The position numbers and the translations under genes are program-made. A stretch of 57,940 nucleotides of DNA from Clostridia bacterium. Its GTDB lineage: Bacteria > Bacillota > Clostridia > UMGS1810. Below the pieces are notes generated by a model. It worked only from the letters and a program-made list of their open reading frames with translations. It made no database searches and was not told where the DNA came from. Positions 35,819 to 45,946 of this stretch are shown piece after piece (position 1 is the first letter of the stretch; each line of letters opens with the position of its first letter). Location: NCBI GenBank assembly GCA_017416845.1, contig JAFQBA010000122.1, positions 1-57,940 on the forward strand. The letters run 5' to 3'.

Positions 35819-36826
35819 TTATTTAAAATCTATTTCAAGATAAGGCATTGCATTTAATGAAAGATCTGCAAAATTTGATACAAGACTCTCATAATATCCG
35901 CTACACCCTATCATCGCTGCATTATCTGTGCATAGAATCGGAGAAGGATAATAAACCTTGTAATCTCCTTTTCGTTCTTCCAGTTCCTTACGAAGTCTTG
36001 AATTACAGGCAACCCCACCCGCAAGACATATTTTACTACAATTTTTACGTTTTGCGGCTTCCAAAAGATTATCTACCATTACTTCGCAAACATTTTTCTG
36101 AAAGCTTGCTGCAACATCGGCTTTGTTTATTTCTTCAGCATTCTGTTCGGCATTATGACAATGATTAATAACTGCTGTTTTAATGCCGCTGAAGCTGAAA
36201 TCAAGACTACCATCGGGAAACTTGACCTTTTTAAAAGAAATAGCATTTTCATTACCATCTTTAGCCAGAGAATCAATTTTTGGTCCTCCGGGATAACCAA
36301 GTCCGAGCACTCTTGCAACCTTGTCAAAAGCTTCGCCTGCCGCATCGTCACGTGTCTGACCGAGAACCTCAAATTCTGTGTAATCTTTAACATAAACTAT
36401 GTGGCTGTGTCCGCCTGACGCAACCAAACACACAAATGGTGGTTCAAGATTGGGATGTTCAATAAAATTGGCAGATATGTGTCCGCGAATATGGTGAACA
36501 GGTATGAGAGGAATGCCAAGTGCAAGCGATAAAGCTTTTGCGGCAGAAACTCCAACCAAAAGAGCACCAACTAATCCCGGAGCAAAAGTTACTGCTATGT
36601 AATCAAGCTCATATTTTGAAACACCCGCTTTTTCGAGGGCTTCATCTATGACGAGGTTTATTGCTTCAAGATGCTTTCTTGAAGCAACCTCAGGGACAAC
36701 TCCACCAAATTTTTTATGTATTTCAATCTGTGTTGAAATGACATTTGATAAAACCTCTCTCCCGTTTCTGACAACGGAAGCGGCAGTTTCATCACATGAT
36801 GATTCAATTGCAAGTATTAAAGCCAA
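35819..36826 (-). CDS. tsaD: tRNA N6-adenosine threonylcarbamoyltransferase TsaD
   Basis: At 335 residues it has the normal length. The ASKHA-fold start [15 protein letters not shown], the metal-binding HHIRGH, the segment ASGGHSHIV and the late [13 protein letters not shown] are all family hallmarks. It transfers threonylcarbamoyl to A37 of ANN-decoding tRNAs. It lies 12 bases after rimI in an operon that also has sua5, so two steps of the t6A pathway are together; tsaB and tsaE are not in this window. Confidence 0.97.
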   Translation of the reverse strand: MALILAIESSCDETAASVVRNGREVLSNVISTQIEIHKKFGGVVPEVASRKHLEAINLVIDEALEKAGVSKYELDYIAVTFAPGLVGALLVGVSAAKALSLALGIPLIPVHHIRGHISANFIEHPNLEPPFVCLVASGGHSHIVYVKDYTEFEVLGQTRDDAAGEAFDKVARVLGLGYPGGPKIDSLAKDGNENAISFKKVKFPDGSLDFSFSGIKTAVINHCHNAEQNAEEINKADVAASFQKNVCEVMVDNLLEAAKRKNCSKICLAGGVACNSRLRKELEERKGDYKVYYPSPILCTDNAAMIGCSGYYESLVSNFADLSLNAMPYLEIDFK

Positions 36827-36838
36827 TTTATCACCGCC

Positions 36839-37279
36839 TTACAGTTGTTTTGTCATGAGAATAGCGGTTTCCTTGTTATCAGAATAATAATTCTTTCTTG
36901 CTCCGACTTTTTCAAAACCGAATTTCTCATATAATTTTATTGCATTTATATTTGATTCGCGCACTTCCAAGGTAATAAATTCAAGATTCGTTTCTTTACC
37001 ATATGAGATAATTTTCTCTAAAAGCGACGAAGCAATTCCTTTGTTGCGATATCCATGAAGTACACAAACATTGGTTATGCTCCCTTCACCCGCCACCGCT
37101 TGAATACCGCAATAACCAACGATTTTCTCTTCACATATAGCAACAATGTAGAAAGTATTGGAACTATTAAGTTCCGATTCAAACAGTGCTCTGCTCCAGG
37201 AAAGTGTAAAACACTGTTTATCAAGCTCTGCAACAGCATCTATATGCTTTGCCTGCATAGTTTCATAAAAAATTGTCAT
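36839..37279 (-). CDS. rimI: Ribosomal-protein-alanine N-acetyltransferase RimI
   Basis: A 146-residue GNAT protein with ITNVCVLHGYRNKGIAS (acetyl-CoA loop) and LEVRESNINAIKLYEKFGF, the signature of RimI. It acetylates the N-terminal alanine of ribosomal protein bS18 in model species. It overlaps the phosphatase gene by four bases (ATGA) and precedes tsaD, a common Firmicutes arrangement. Confidence 0.93.
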   Translation of the reverse strand: MTIFYETMQAKHIDAVAELDKQCFTLSWSRALFESELNSSNTFYIVAICEEKIVGYCGIQAVAGEGSITNVCVLHGYRNKGIASSLLEKIISYGKETNLEFITLEVRESNINAIKLYEKFGFEKVGARKNYYSDNKETAILMTKQL

Positions 37280-37728
37280 TTGTTATTACCATTAACTTTA
37301 TTATAAATTATTTTGCAAGCTTCAATAAGCTGTGAAGCACAATTTTTATATGTGTTAAAATCTCCGCCATATGGATCTGCAATATCATCACATCCGGCGA
37401 ATTCTTTAACGGAGAATACTTTGTGCGCATGACTTTTGAATTCATTACGCAAAATCATACAATGCTCTACCGTTACAGTCAAAATAAGATCGGCATCGCA
37501 AACATCGTCAACGGTGAGTTGATGTGATGTGTGAGTTGAAATATCTGCGCCAAACTCATTTGCAGCCATAACAGAAAACTCAGATGCGCCCGCCCCTTCA
37601 TTGGCAACAACACCTCTTGACAATACATCTAATGAAAAGTCATTATTATTTTTAGCAATCAGTTTTAAAAAACCTTCTGCCATTGGACTGCGACATGTGT
37701 TGCCTGTGCATACGAAAACTATTCTCAA
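37276..37728 (-). CDS. ywlE: Low-molecular-weight phosphatase, probable protein-arginine phosphatase
   Basis: A 150-residue LMW-PTP-fold protein with the P-loop VCTGNTCRS (C7, R13) and the acid loop DPYGGD. Thr11 in the P-loop is the residue that favours phospho-arginine over phospho-tyrosine in the Bacillus enzyme YwlE. The position next to sua5 matches many Firmicutes genomes. Arginine specificity is inferred from that one residue and from context. Confidence 0.88.
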   Translation of the reverse strand: MRIVFVCTGNTCRSPMAEGFLKLIAKNNNDFSLDVLSRGVVANEGAGASEFSVMAANEFGADISTHTSHQLTVDDVCDADLILTVTVEHCMILRNEFKSHAHKVFSVKEFAGCDDIADPYGGDFNTYKNCASQLIEACKIIYNKVNGNNK

Positions 37729-37731
37729 AAT

Positions 37732-38727
37732 TTACACCTCTATTATTTTGTGACCGCATGCTTTGTAAAGACGATTTCTGACTGCAACTCCAATTCCGTC
37801 TTCTACAGAAAATTCAGCATACACGGTTTTTATATTGTTCTTATCAAAACGGCGAAGATATGTAAACAGATTGTGTGCATAGGAAGTCATATTGTCTCCG
37901 GCATTCAATACAAGACCTGCGCCCGGATAATCTCCACCTTTGTATGTAATAACACCAATATCGGGTGAAACTCGACATGAAATATATTTCCTTACATTAT
38001 CCATATTGCCCTGAACAACAATTACATCAGCATTGGGTGAATAGTGAGTATATTTTAGTCCGGGACATTTTGGAATTTTATCGTTATCAATGAGTCCACC
38101 ATCAAGAGTTGCATTTGGAACAAACTCGCGAATCATTTCGAGTGTTATTGCACCGGGTCGAAGAATTGTAACTTTTTCATCCGAAACATCAACAACAGTA
38201 GATTCAAGACCTATTTCGCACCCCGTACCATCTATAATATAATCCACCCTGCCATTGAGATCATCTACCACATCACTGCATACGGTTGGACTTGGACTGC
38301 CCGAAAGATTTGCACTTGGTGCCGCAATAACCGTCATACTTTGTTCAATCAAATCGTGAGCTATCAGGTTTGACGGATAACGGACTGCCACAGTGTCAAG
38401 TCCTGCTGTAACCTCATTTATAACCTGCGGAGTTTTTTTGAAAATCATGGTTAAGGGACCGGGCCAGAATTCTTTTGCTAAAAGCACTGCATTATCAGGA
38501 ATTTCTTTCGCAAGAAGAGGAAGCTGAGAAATATCTGATATATGTATTATGAGCGGATTGTCCCCGGGTCTTCCTTTTGCAACAAATATTTTCTTTACAG
38601 CATCGGCATTGAATGCATCAGCACCAAGACCATATACTGTCTCTGTCGGGAAAACCACTGTACCGCCTTCATTTAAGCACTTCGCCGCCTCGGGTATATA
38701 TTCTTTTGTGACAATTTTAGTTGTCAT
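37732..38727 (-). CDS. sua5: L-threonylcarbamoyladenylate synthase (Sua5 type)
   Basis: A 331-residue protein. The N-terminal YrdC domain (about 1-210) has GGTVVFPTETVYGLGADA, AKGRPGDNPLI and VAAPSANLSGSPSPT; the additional C-terminal Sua5 domain (about 225-331) follows the linker CPGLKYTHYSP. It makes threonylcarbamoyl-AMP from threonine, bicarbonate and ATP for t6A. It follows prfA by 14 bases. Confidence 0.95.
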   Translation of the reverse strand: MTTKIVTKEYIPEAAKCLNEGGTVVFPTETVYGLGADAFNADAVKKIFVAKGRPGDNPLIIHISDISQLPLLAKEIPDNAVLLAKEFWPGPLTMIFKKTPQVINEVTAGLDTVAVRYPSNLIAHDLIEQSMTVIAAPSANLSGSPSPTVCSDVVDDLNGRVDYIIDGTGCEIGLESTVVDVSDEKVTILRPGAITLEMIREFVPNATLDGGLIDNDKIPKCPGLKYTHYSPNADVIVVQGNMDNVRKYISCRVSPDIGVITYKGGDYPGAGLVLNAGDNMTSYAHNLFTYLRRFDKNNIKTVYAEFSVEDGIGVAVRNRLYKACGHKIIEV

Positions 38728-38741
38728 TTAAACACTTCCTG

Positions 38742-39818
38742 TCAGTTGTTTTCATTCATTTTAAGCTTTTCGCTTTGATCGGAAGTAATGAGTGCATCTA
38801 TTATTTCATCAAGATCACCATTCATGATTGAATCAATCCGATGTAAAGTGAGTCCTATACGATGGTCCGTAACCCTTCCTTGCGGGAAATTGTAAGTTCT
38901 TATTCTTTCACTTCGGTCACCGGAACCAACCTGACTTTTTCTTTCCTGAGAAATAGCATCATTTTGTTTTTGAAGCATCATGTCATATACACGTGAACGA
39001 AGGATTTTCATAGCTTTATCCTTGTTTTTGTGCTGAGACTTTTCATCCTGACATGACACAACAACACCTGTTGGAATGTGAGTAATTCGAACTGCGGAAT
39101 CGGTTGTGTTTACACACTGTCCGCCGGGACCGCCCGCACGGAATACATCTATTCTGAGGTCGTTTGCATTGATTTCAACCTCAACATCTTCTACCTCCGG
39201 GAGCACAGCTACTGTTGCAGCAGATGTGTGAATTCTGCCTCCGGATTCGGTTGACGGTATACGCTGAACACGGTGAACACCGCTTTCAAACTTAAGTCTG
39301 GAGTAGGCACTATCACCATTTATAGCAAATGTTACTTCTTTATATCCACCTATATCAGTTTCGTTAGCTGAGAGCATTTCAACTCGCCACCGCTTTGTTT
39401 CGGCATACATGGAATACATTCTGAGAAGATCGGCTGCAAAAAGCGCTGCCTCGTCACCACCCGTTCCGCCTCTGATTTCAACAATAACGTTTTTATCATC
39501 ATTGGGATCTTTGGGCAGAAGAAGAATTTTAATTTTTTCACTAACCTGCTCTATTCGTCTTTTACTGGCCAGAACCTCGTCTTCGATCATTTCTTTTTCG
39601 TCTTTATTGAGACCGGGTTCTTCAAGCATCAAAGCCGCTTCTTCTATATTTTCGTTTAAAGCTTTGTATTCTTTATATTTCTCAACTATTGGAGCAATGT
39701 CTGAATGTTCCTTGCAAAGTTTTCGCCATTGTTCCTGATCAGCAATAACCTCGGGGTCTGCAATTTTGCATTCAAGGTCTGCAAATCTATCTTCAATAAA
39801 TGACAGTTTGTCAAACAT
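38742..39818 (-). CDS. prfA: Peptide chain release factor 1
   Basis: A 358-residue class I release factor. The GGQ motif (232-234) lies in [11 protein letters not shown], and the codon-recognition tripeptide is P188-S189-T190, of the PxT type that marks RF1 (UAA/UAG) rather than the SPF of RF2. The usual partner prmC, which methylates the GGQ glutamine, is not adjacent. It is the first gene of the prfA-sua5-ywlE-rimI-tsaD operon. Confidence 0.96.
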   Translation of the reverse strand: MFDKLSFIEDRFADLECKIADPEVIADQEQWRKLCKEHSDIAPIVEKYKEYKALNENIEEAALMLEEPGLNKDEKEMIEDEVLASKRRIEQVSEKIKILLLPKDPNDDKNVIVEIRGGTGGDEAALFAADLLRMYSMYAETKRWRVEMLSANETDIGGYKEVTFAINGDSAYSRLKFESGVHRVQRIPSTESGGRIHTSAATVAVLPEVEDVEVEINANDLRIDVFRAGGPGGQCVNTTDSAVRITHIPTGVVVSCQDEKSQHKNKDKAMKILRSRVYDMMLQKQNDAISQERKSQVGSGDRSERIRTYNFPQGRVTDHRIGLTLHRIDSIMNGDLDEIIDALITSDQSEKLKMNENN

Positions 39819-39850
39819 ATAACACCTCTAAATATATATATTCATTTTTT

Positions 39851-39878
39851 ATTATAACACAATATATAGATATTTCAA
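39851..39878 (-). promoter_or_regulatory. Promoter of the prfA operon
   Basis: On the minus strand: -35 TTGAAA (39873-39878), 16-base spacer, -10 TATAAT (39851-39856), then AGAGGTG before the start codon. Confidence 0.65.
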
Positions 39879-39917
39879 GTGTTTTTTTAATAATTAATAT
39901 TACTGTAACATAAATTA

Positions 39918-41987
39918 TCAGTTAAATATATTTTCCGAGTCAAAACCATCAAAAAGAGCATCTATTCTGCCCTTTAAGCAAGAATGTTCGTGCATTGACA
40001 AATCGGGATCGAGACTTATTATATCGTCTACCGTCTCCATTGCTTCCTTAAGCAGAATACTATCTGAAAAAAGATTTGCAACCTTAAGTTCGGGAACCCC
40101 ATGCTGACGTGTACCAAAAAACTGACCACTACCGCGAAGTTCAAGGTCTTTTTGGGCAATAACGAAACCATCGGATGTTTGTGTCATAATTTTCATTCTT
40201 TCTTTGCAACTATCGGTAGTTCCATCAGATACAAGAATGCAATAGGATTTATATTCTCCCCTACCGACTCTTCCACGAAGTTGGTGAAGTTGTGACAGAC
40301 CAAAGCGTTCTGCATTTTCAATCAGCATGACTGTAGCATTAGCAACATCCACACCAACTTCAATAACAGTTGTCGACACAAGAACATCAATTTCTTTATC
40401 TTTAAACTTTTTCATTATTCTGTCTTTTTCGTCGGCTTTCATTTTACCGTGAACACATTCAACACTTAGACCTGAAAGATATGTATTTCTGAGTTCTTCG
40501 ATGATGTTTTCAACAGATGATGCCTCTATAATCTCCGATTCTTCTACAAGCGGACAAACAACATAGCATTGACGTCCATTATCAACCTCTTTTTTTACAA
40601 AACCATAGGCTCTGCTTCTTAGAGAGCTTGCAATGTGAAAAGTATCAACACTTTGTCGGCCTTTTGGCATAGATTTTATTACAGAAATGTCAAGATCGCC
40701 GTATAAAATCAGCGAAAGAGTGCGAGGAATGGGTGTTGCACTCATAACAAGAATATGAGTTTCCTTTCCTTTAGATGAAAGAACCGCCCGTTGATTAACA
40801 CCAAATCGATGCTGTTCATCCGTAATGCAAAGGGCAAGATTTGCAAATGAAACTTTTTCTTGAATAAGAGCATGGGTTCCGACAACTATATCAAAATCCC
40901 CTTTTGCTATATCTTCAAGAATTGTTTTTTTATTTTTTGTCGTAGAGGTAAGAAGTGCTATTTTAACACTATCGCCCAATATCTGCTTTAGTGTTGCATA
41001 ATGCTGCTGAGCCAAAATTTCGGTAGGAGTCATAAACGCCGACTGATATCCACATTTCGCAAGAGCATAAAGTGCCGCAGCGGCAACTGCTGTTTTTCCG
41101 CATCCGACGTCACCCTGAACAAGTCTGTTCATTGGCTTACCGCTTTTAAGGTCAGCACATATATCATTTATAGCTTTTTTCTGACCGTCTGTAAGCTCAA
41201 AAGGAAGTTTATCGGCATATACCCGTACATGTGGAGTTGCATTTATTACGATTCCATCTTTATTTATACGGCGACTTCTCAGTTTGGAAAGTGCCAGACT
41301 CAAAACAAGAAGTTCCTCAAAAGCCAACCTTTGACGAGCATTCTTTAAAGTTTCGAAGTCTGTAGGATTATGCATGGTTCTGACTGTTTCGAGAATACTT
41401 GGAAAACTGTGCTTTTTTAGCACTGAATCAGGCAGACAATCAGAAAGATAATCTACATTTTCAAGAGCTAAAAAAACCGTTTCGGCAATTTGTTTTGAGG
41501 GAAGTCCGGTTGTAGCTCGATATATAGGGACAATTTTTTCAGTAAACTTTGGTTCTGAGCTATCTTCAATGTAACGAAGTTCAAATTCCTTTCGTCCGTT
41601 TTGACAATTCATTGAACCATAAACCGTGTAAATGCGCCCTGAGTATACTTTAGGCTTTGAAAAAGGAGCAGAAAACCACTTTATGACAACGGAATCATTT
41701 CCATCGGTTGCATACAAAAGAAAAAGCGAAAGCTTTTGCTTTAATCTTCGCTCAACAATCGGTTTTGCTGCTCTCACCTTTATACAACAAAGTTCCCCGG
41801 GAATACACTCACTAATTTTTTTTACCACTCTTCGGTCGTCATATGAAGAAGGAAAATAGTATACAAGATCCCAAATGGTTCTTATGCCCAATCTTTCAAA
41901 AAGGCTTCCTTTTTTTGGTCCTATCCCTTTAATGGATGTTATAGGAGAATTCAGGTATTTTATTTGTTCCTCAAAATAATTACTCAT
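39918..41987 (-). CDS. recG: ATP-dependent DNA helicase RecG
   Basis: A 689-residue helicase. The N-terminal wedge domain starts with a helix-hairpin (IKGIGPKKGSLFERLGI). Walker A GDVGCGKT is at 292-299, motif II is DEQH, and the C-terminal half has RFGLSQLHQLRGRVGRG and LRGSGQFFGTRQHG. It remodels stalled forks and recombination intermediates. It follows fakA after a hairpin, so expression may depend on read-through. Confidence 0.97.
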   Translation of the reverse strand: MSNYFEEQIKYLNSPITSIKGIGPKKGSLFERLGIRTIWDLVYYFPSSYDDRRVVKKISECIPGELCCIKVRAAKPIVERRLKQKLSLFLLYATDGNDSVVIKWFSAPFSKPKVYSGRIYTVYGSMNCQNGRKEFELRYIEDSSEPKFTEKIVPIYRATTGLPSKQIAETVFLALENVDYLSDCLPDSVLKKHSFPSILETVRTMHNPTDFETLKNARQRLAFEELLVLSLALSKLRSRRINKDGIVINATPHVRVYADKLPFELTDGQKKAINDICADLKSGKPMNRLVQGDVGCGKTAVAAAALYALAKCGYQSAFMTPTEILAQQHYATLKQILGDSVKIALLTSTTKNKKTILEDIAKGDFDIVVGTHALIQEKVSFANLALCITDEQHRFGVNQRAVLSSKGKETHILVMSATPIPRTLSLILYGDLDISVIKSMPKGRQSVDTFHIASSLRSRAYGFVKKEVDNGRQCYVVCPLVEESEIIEASSVENIIEELRNTYLSGLSVECVHGKMKADEKDRIMKKFKDKEIDVLVSTTVIEVGVDVANATVMLIENAERFGLSQLHQLRGRVGRGEYKSYCILVSDGTTDSCKERMKIMTQTSDGFVIAQKDLELRGSGQFFGTRQHGVPELKVANLFSDSILLKEAMETVDDIISLDPDLSMHEHSCLKGRIDALFDGFDSENIFN

Positions 41988-42028
41988 AACTTAATCAACT
42001 CTTTTATACTCAAAACAATTATGTAAAA

Positions 42029-42050
42029 GGACTGTCTACACAGACAGTCC
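42029..42050. terminator. Hairpin between fakA and recG
   Basis: A nine-base perfect stem (42029-42037 with 42042-42050) and 4-base loop fills most of the 68-base gap. T runs follow on both strands. Little space remains for a separate recG promoter, so it may be a partial terminator. Confidence 0.7.
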
Positions 42051-42055
42051 TCTTT

Positions 42056-43678
42056 TTACTCAACAGAAATAAGATAATGATATACAGGCTGTGCTCCATT
42101 ATTCACAATAATGTCACAGTCAGAATATTTCTCCTCAAGAATATCAGCTATTTTTTCGCCATCATCTTCAGATATACAATCTCCGTAAAAGACGGTAATC
42201 GTCTCACTATCATCATCAACCATAGCGTCAATAGCAAAAAGAAGTGCGTCGGACACATCAGTACATGATGACACAATCTTACCATCTACAATACTGAGGT
42301 ATTCACCCTCTTTAATTTCAATATCATCAACCTGAGTATCTCTGACGGCATTGGTAATCTGTGCACACTTTACTGAATTTATTACTTCTTCAAAGGTTGA
42401 CAGATTATCATCATATGATGCTTCTTCATCAAAGGCAAGCATGCAACTCATGCTCTGAGTAACCGATGTTGTGGGAACAACAATAACATTATTATTACTG
42501 AGTTTTGCCGCTTGCTGAGCTGACATTATCACATTTTTATTATTTGGGAACACAAAGATATTCTCGGAATTGATTTGTTCAAGTGCACTTAAAATATCAT
42601 CTGTGCTTGGATTCATTGTCTGACCACCTTCAATAACGGCGTTCACACCGAGTTCGTGAAGCAATCCGACTATGCCATCTCCCACAGCAACAGAAACAAA
42701 AGCGTATTTAGTCTTTGGAGCATCATTTTTTCCTTTAGACTTTGAAGCCTCAATCATATCATTATGCTGAAGACGCATATTTTCAACTTTAACAGATGCA
42801 AGATCTCCAACTTTGAGGGCTTCCCCAAGAACAATATTTGGCTCATTTGTGTGAATATGAACTTTAACAATATCGTCATCATCAACAAAAACCATACTGT
42901 CACCAAGAATTTCAATTGCAGCTTTAAATTTAAATGCAGATTTTCCTTTTTCAAATTTGTTAACTATACACTCGGTGCAATATGCAAATTTGATATCCTC
43001 ATCAATTTCAACAGAAGTTACCTCACCCGATGCTTCTTCATCTTCGTTCAGGGCTATTATTTTGTTCTTTAATACAAAATAATACATACCCTCAATTATA
43101 TACATTAGCCCCTGACCGCCTGAGTCTACTACTCCTGCCTGCTTAAGTTTCGGAAGAAGTTCAGGCGTCTTGGAAAGGGCTTTATTGCCTGCATCAGTCA
43201 CAAGAGCAAAAAACTGTTCAAAATCCTCGACTTCATCCGCATATGCGACGGCACATTTTGCCATTTCACGTGCAACCGTTAAAATCGTACCTTCTGTAGG
43301 TTTCATAACTGCACGATAAGCACTGTCAGCCGCATATTTAAAAGCTTTGGAAAACAATTTAACGTCACAGGTTACGGCTCCGTCAAAAGCTTTCTTGAAA
43401 CCTCTCATAAGCTGAGATAATATAACTCCGGAATTACCCCTTGCTCCACGCAGTGTATCATTAGCAACTGATTTTGCTACTTCTCCTACACCATTCTCCG
43501 CATTAGCTCTGATACCTGCCACACAAGACTTCATAGTCATTGACATATTGGTACCGGTATCACCATCGGGAACGGGGAATACATTCATGTCGTCAACCTT
43601 TTGTCTGTTATTCAAGAGGTTGTTTGCTCCTGATATTAACATTTCAACAAAAACTTGCGAATTTATTTCTCTTAGCAA
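42056..43678 (-). CDS. fakA: Fatty acid kinase catalytic subunit FakA (DAK2/YloV)
   Basis: A 540-residue protein. The N-terminal DAK2/DhaL-like kinase domain has VPDGDTGTNM (metal Asp38 and Asp40), GARGNSGVILSQ and KPTEGTILTVAREM, followed by the EDD-like C-terminal half. FakA phosphorylates fatty acids delivered by FakB; no fakB is in the window. It starts five bases after the Asp23 gene, as in other Firmicutes. Confidence 0.93.
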   Translation of the reverse strand: MLREINSQVFVEMLISGANNLLNNRQKVDDMNVFPVPDGDTGTNMSMTMKSCVAGIRANAENGVGEVAKSVANDTLRGARGNSGVILSQLMRGFKKAFDGAVTCDVKLFSKAFKYAADSAYRAVMKPTEGTILTVAREMAKCAVAYADEVEDFEQFFALVTDAGNKALSKTPELLPKLKQAGVVDSGGQGLMYIIEGMYYFVLKNKIIALNEDEEASGEVTSVEIDEDIKFAYCTECIVNKFEKGKSAFKFKAAIEILGDSMVFVDDDDIVKVHIHTNEPNIVLGEALKVGDLASVKVENMRLQHNDMIEASKSKGKNDAPKTKYAFVSVAVGDGIVGLLHELGVNAVIEGGQTMNPSTDDILSALEQINSENIFVFPNNKNVIMSAQQAAKLSNNNVIVVPTTSVTQSMSCMLAFDEEASYDDNLSTFEEVINSVKCAQITNAVRDTQVDDIEIKEGEYLSIVDGKIVSSCTDVSDALLFAIDAMVDDDSETITVFYGDCISEDDGEKIADILEEKYSDCDIIVNNGAQPVYHYLISVE

Positions 43679-43683
43679 TTATT

Positions 43684-44052
43684 TCACTCCTGTTCCTGTA
43701 CCCTGAAGCCTTCTACACATACATTGACATACTCAACTTCAAGCCCTGTCATATGGCTCACCTGATATTTAACATTTTTAATTATACTTTTACCAATAAC
43801 ATTAATATTCACGCCATATTCAATAATCACATGAACATCAATACCTATTTTATTATCATCCGATACTGAAGCTTTAATTCCTTTAGAAATATTTTCTCGT
43901 TTCAAAAGACTTGCAACACTATCCGACTTAGAACGATATGCCATACCCACAACACCATAAGACATTGTGGCAGCATATCCGGCAATTTTAGCAATTACTT
44001 CTGCATCAACGAAAACAGAACCCTTTGCCAATTCAAATTCTGCATTAGCCAT
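43684..44052 (-). CDS. yloU: Asp23/Gls24-family protein YloU
   Basis: A 122-residue protein with the family pattern GSVFVDAEVIAKIAGYAA, VVGMAYRS, DVHVIIEYGVNINVI and VNVCVEGF. Members are envelope-stress related and often sit upstream of fakA, as here. It overlaps the yhaN gene by eight bases. Molecular function is not established. Confidence 0.9.
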   Translation of the reverse strand: MANAEFELAKGSVFVDAEVIAKIAGYAATMSYGVVGMAYRSKSDSVASLLKRENISKGIKASVSDDNKIGIDVHVIIEYGVNINVIGKSIIKNVKYQVSHMTGLEVEYVNVCVEGFRVQEQE

Positions 44053-45946
44053 TTGCTTCTTCCTTTCTCATATTAATAATATTTACATTTGATCGACTTT
44101 CAAAAAAATCTATTTCCCTCTTGCGGCATGTGCATAGCACAAGCTGAATATTGCAGGAAAGTTTCTCTAATATAAGCAACATTCTCTCTGTACGTTCATC
44201 GTCAAAAGATGAAAGTACATCATCTAAAAACATAGGGATACTTCCAAGGTAATCACACAATGCAATTCGAACAGATAACTTAACAAGATCACGAGTTGCT
44301 GTGCTGAGAACTTTTGAATCCTTTATGCCATTTTTATATACCACATCTACTGAGGTGTTTTCTACAGTTGCATACACTCCTGTCAAGTCATTACGTGCAA
44401 CAGATGATATAATTTCAAAAGCACGTTTAGATATAGCAGGAGCAAAACCTGTTTTTAATTTATGATAAGCAGTATTAAGCATCTCAAGAGCTAATCGACA
44501 TATATCAGCTTTGTTCTTTAATACCAAACTTTTTTCTTTAAGCAATTGCTCATGATTTTTAAAACGTTTTAAATCTGACACAAGCTCCTTATATCTGTCG
44601 CTGTACATATTAAGAGAAGCAATTTCTGCCATAAGCCTTTCTTTGCGTTCACCTTTGCTCTTTATTATATCATTAATTTCTTCATTTGTAAAGCAATTTA
44701 TGTCATTTAAATCTGTCGATTCGGCAATTATTTTGACAGTCTCTGATGATTTGATGCGTACAATTGAGCTTTTAATTGATTTTATACGTTCGTCTGACAA
44801 CATTTTACGATGTTTTAAAGATTCAAAATGATCATTTTCATTCATAGGCTCAAATGTAATATTACCATTTTTATTATCATGACTAAAATAATTACGAAAA
44901 CGTAATGCAATAAGTATCACAGCACTTATTACGGATGACAGAAGCAATGCTGCAAACATAAAATAAAATAATCCGTTTGTTTTTAAGCATCCAATACCCG
45001 CTATCATTGCAAAAAAAAGCAAAGCAATAATTTTCATCCTATTTTTGCAGACTGAATTTTTTTTGTCTGTTTTTTGATTTGTACATACTTCATGAGTTTT
45101 GTCAGTTTTACAATTTGATAGTTCCGAAAGCTCCTGTTCAAGAAAGGCATTGTGTATTTTCTCTGATTCAAGACTCTCTTCAAGAGATCTAAGACGTAAG
45201 TAATCATCATATTCTTCAATAATTTTTTTCTGATAATTAAGATCATTTATATCATTATTAAGAGTATTCAACTCTTTTTTTAGCTTTTTCAAGCGATCGA
45301 CAGCATCTTTGCAACTATCAATTTCAATTTCTGTACGAACAATATTAGTATTATTCTCATCTATTTCAGTATTTAGTTTTATAAGTTCTGAATCTTTACG
45401 TTTTAATGATGTAAAAATCAAAATTCGTTCTTCAAGAACTTTAATGGCTTTAGTGTATGATAGATTATCCGCCGCCTCTCCTGATAACGACGACAAAAGA
45501 TCTTCGTTAGAGCCAATAGTATTAAAATTCTCAACAAAACAAGTGTCTGAAAAGCCTGCCTCTCCGACACCGAAAAAAAACTTTCCTGCATCATCAATAT
45601 TTTTATATTCTTCACCAGTGTACGGATTTTTTATACTGAATTCTTTACTTCCGTTCTTCATTCCTTCCATTCGATGTATTACATAAAATCTATTTTCATG
45701 TTCAAACTCAATACTGCCTCCCATTGGCATACCATTCCATGGCATATATTTTTCCTTAAATGCGAGTTCATCTTTTTGTTTTTTTATTTTGGTACCATAG
45801 AACATAAATTTGATAAATGATAACAGAGTAGATTTTCCGCTTTCATTCGGTGCATAAATTACATTAAGACCATTATGCAGTTCAGTTTCATATCCGCACA
45901 GCTTCCCGAAACTTTCTACATGTATTTTCTTAATAGTCAACGCCAT
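44045..45946 (-). CDS. yhaN: YhaN-like SbcC-type AAA ATPase with membrane hairpin
   Basis: A 633-residue SMC/SbcC-like ATPase. Walker A APNESGKST is at 32-40 and Walker B MFLDD at 572-576, with predicted coiled coils in between. Two hydrophobic segments near the middle (IIALLFFAMIAGIGCL and FMFAALLLSSVISAVILIAL) form a likely transmembrane hairpin interrupting the coiled coil. It is shorter than the roughly 960 residues of the Bacillus protein, mostly in the coiled coil. It pairs with YhaO. The start is uncertain: the ATG abuts GGAGG, and a TTG two codons later (45940) has better spacing. It overlaps yhaO by 17 bases. Confidence 0.85.
   Translation of the reverse strand: MALTIKKIHVESFGKLCGYETELHNGLNVIYAPNESGKSTLLSFIKFMFYGTKIKKQKDELAFKEKYMPWNGMPMGGSIEFEHENRFYVIHRMEGMKNGSKEFSIKNPYTGEEYKNIDDAGKFFFGVGEAGFSDTCFVENFNTIGSNEDLLSSLSGEAADNLSYTKAIKVLEERILIFTSLKRKDSELIKLNTEIDENNTNIVRTEIEIDSCKDAVDRLKKLKKELNTLNNDINDLNYQKKIIEEYDDYLRLRSLEESLESEKIHNAFLEQELSELSNCKTDKTHEVCTNQKTDKKNSVCKNRMKIIALLFFAMIAGIGCLKTNGLFYFMFAALLLSSVISAVILIALRFRNYFSHDNKNGNITFEPMNENDHFESLKHRKMLSDERIKSIKSSIVRIKSSETVKIIAESTDLNDINCFTNEEINDIIKSKGERKERLMAEIASLNMYSDRYKELVSDLKRFKNHEQLLKEKSLVLKNKADICRLALEMLNTAYHKLKTGFAPAISKRAFEIISSVARNDLTGVYATVENTSVDVVYKNGIKDSKVLSTATRDLVKLSVRIALCDYLGSIPMFLDDVLSSFDDERTERMLLILEKLSCNIQLVLCTCRKREIDFFESRSNVNIINMRKEEANG

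Noticed and set aside
36127..36393. Second small frame within tsaD and similar short frames in other genes
   Set aside because: They are alternative-frame shadows of recognised genes with no ribosome site or domain pattern.
38742..39818. Release factor 2 as an alternative for prfA
   Set aside because: The codon-recognition tripeptide is PST (PxT type), and there is no SPF motif or programmed frameshift near the start.
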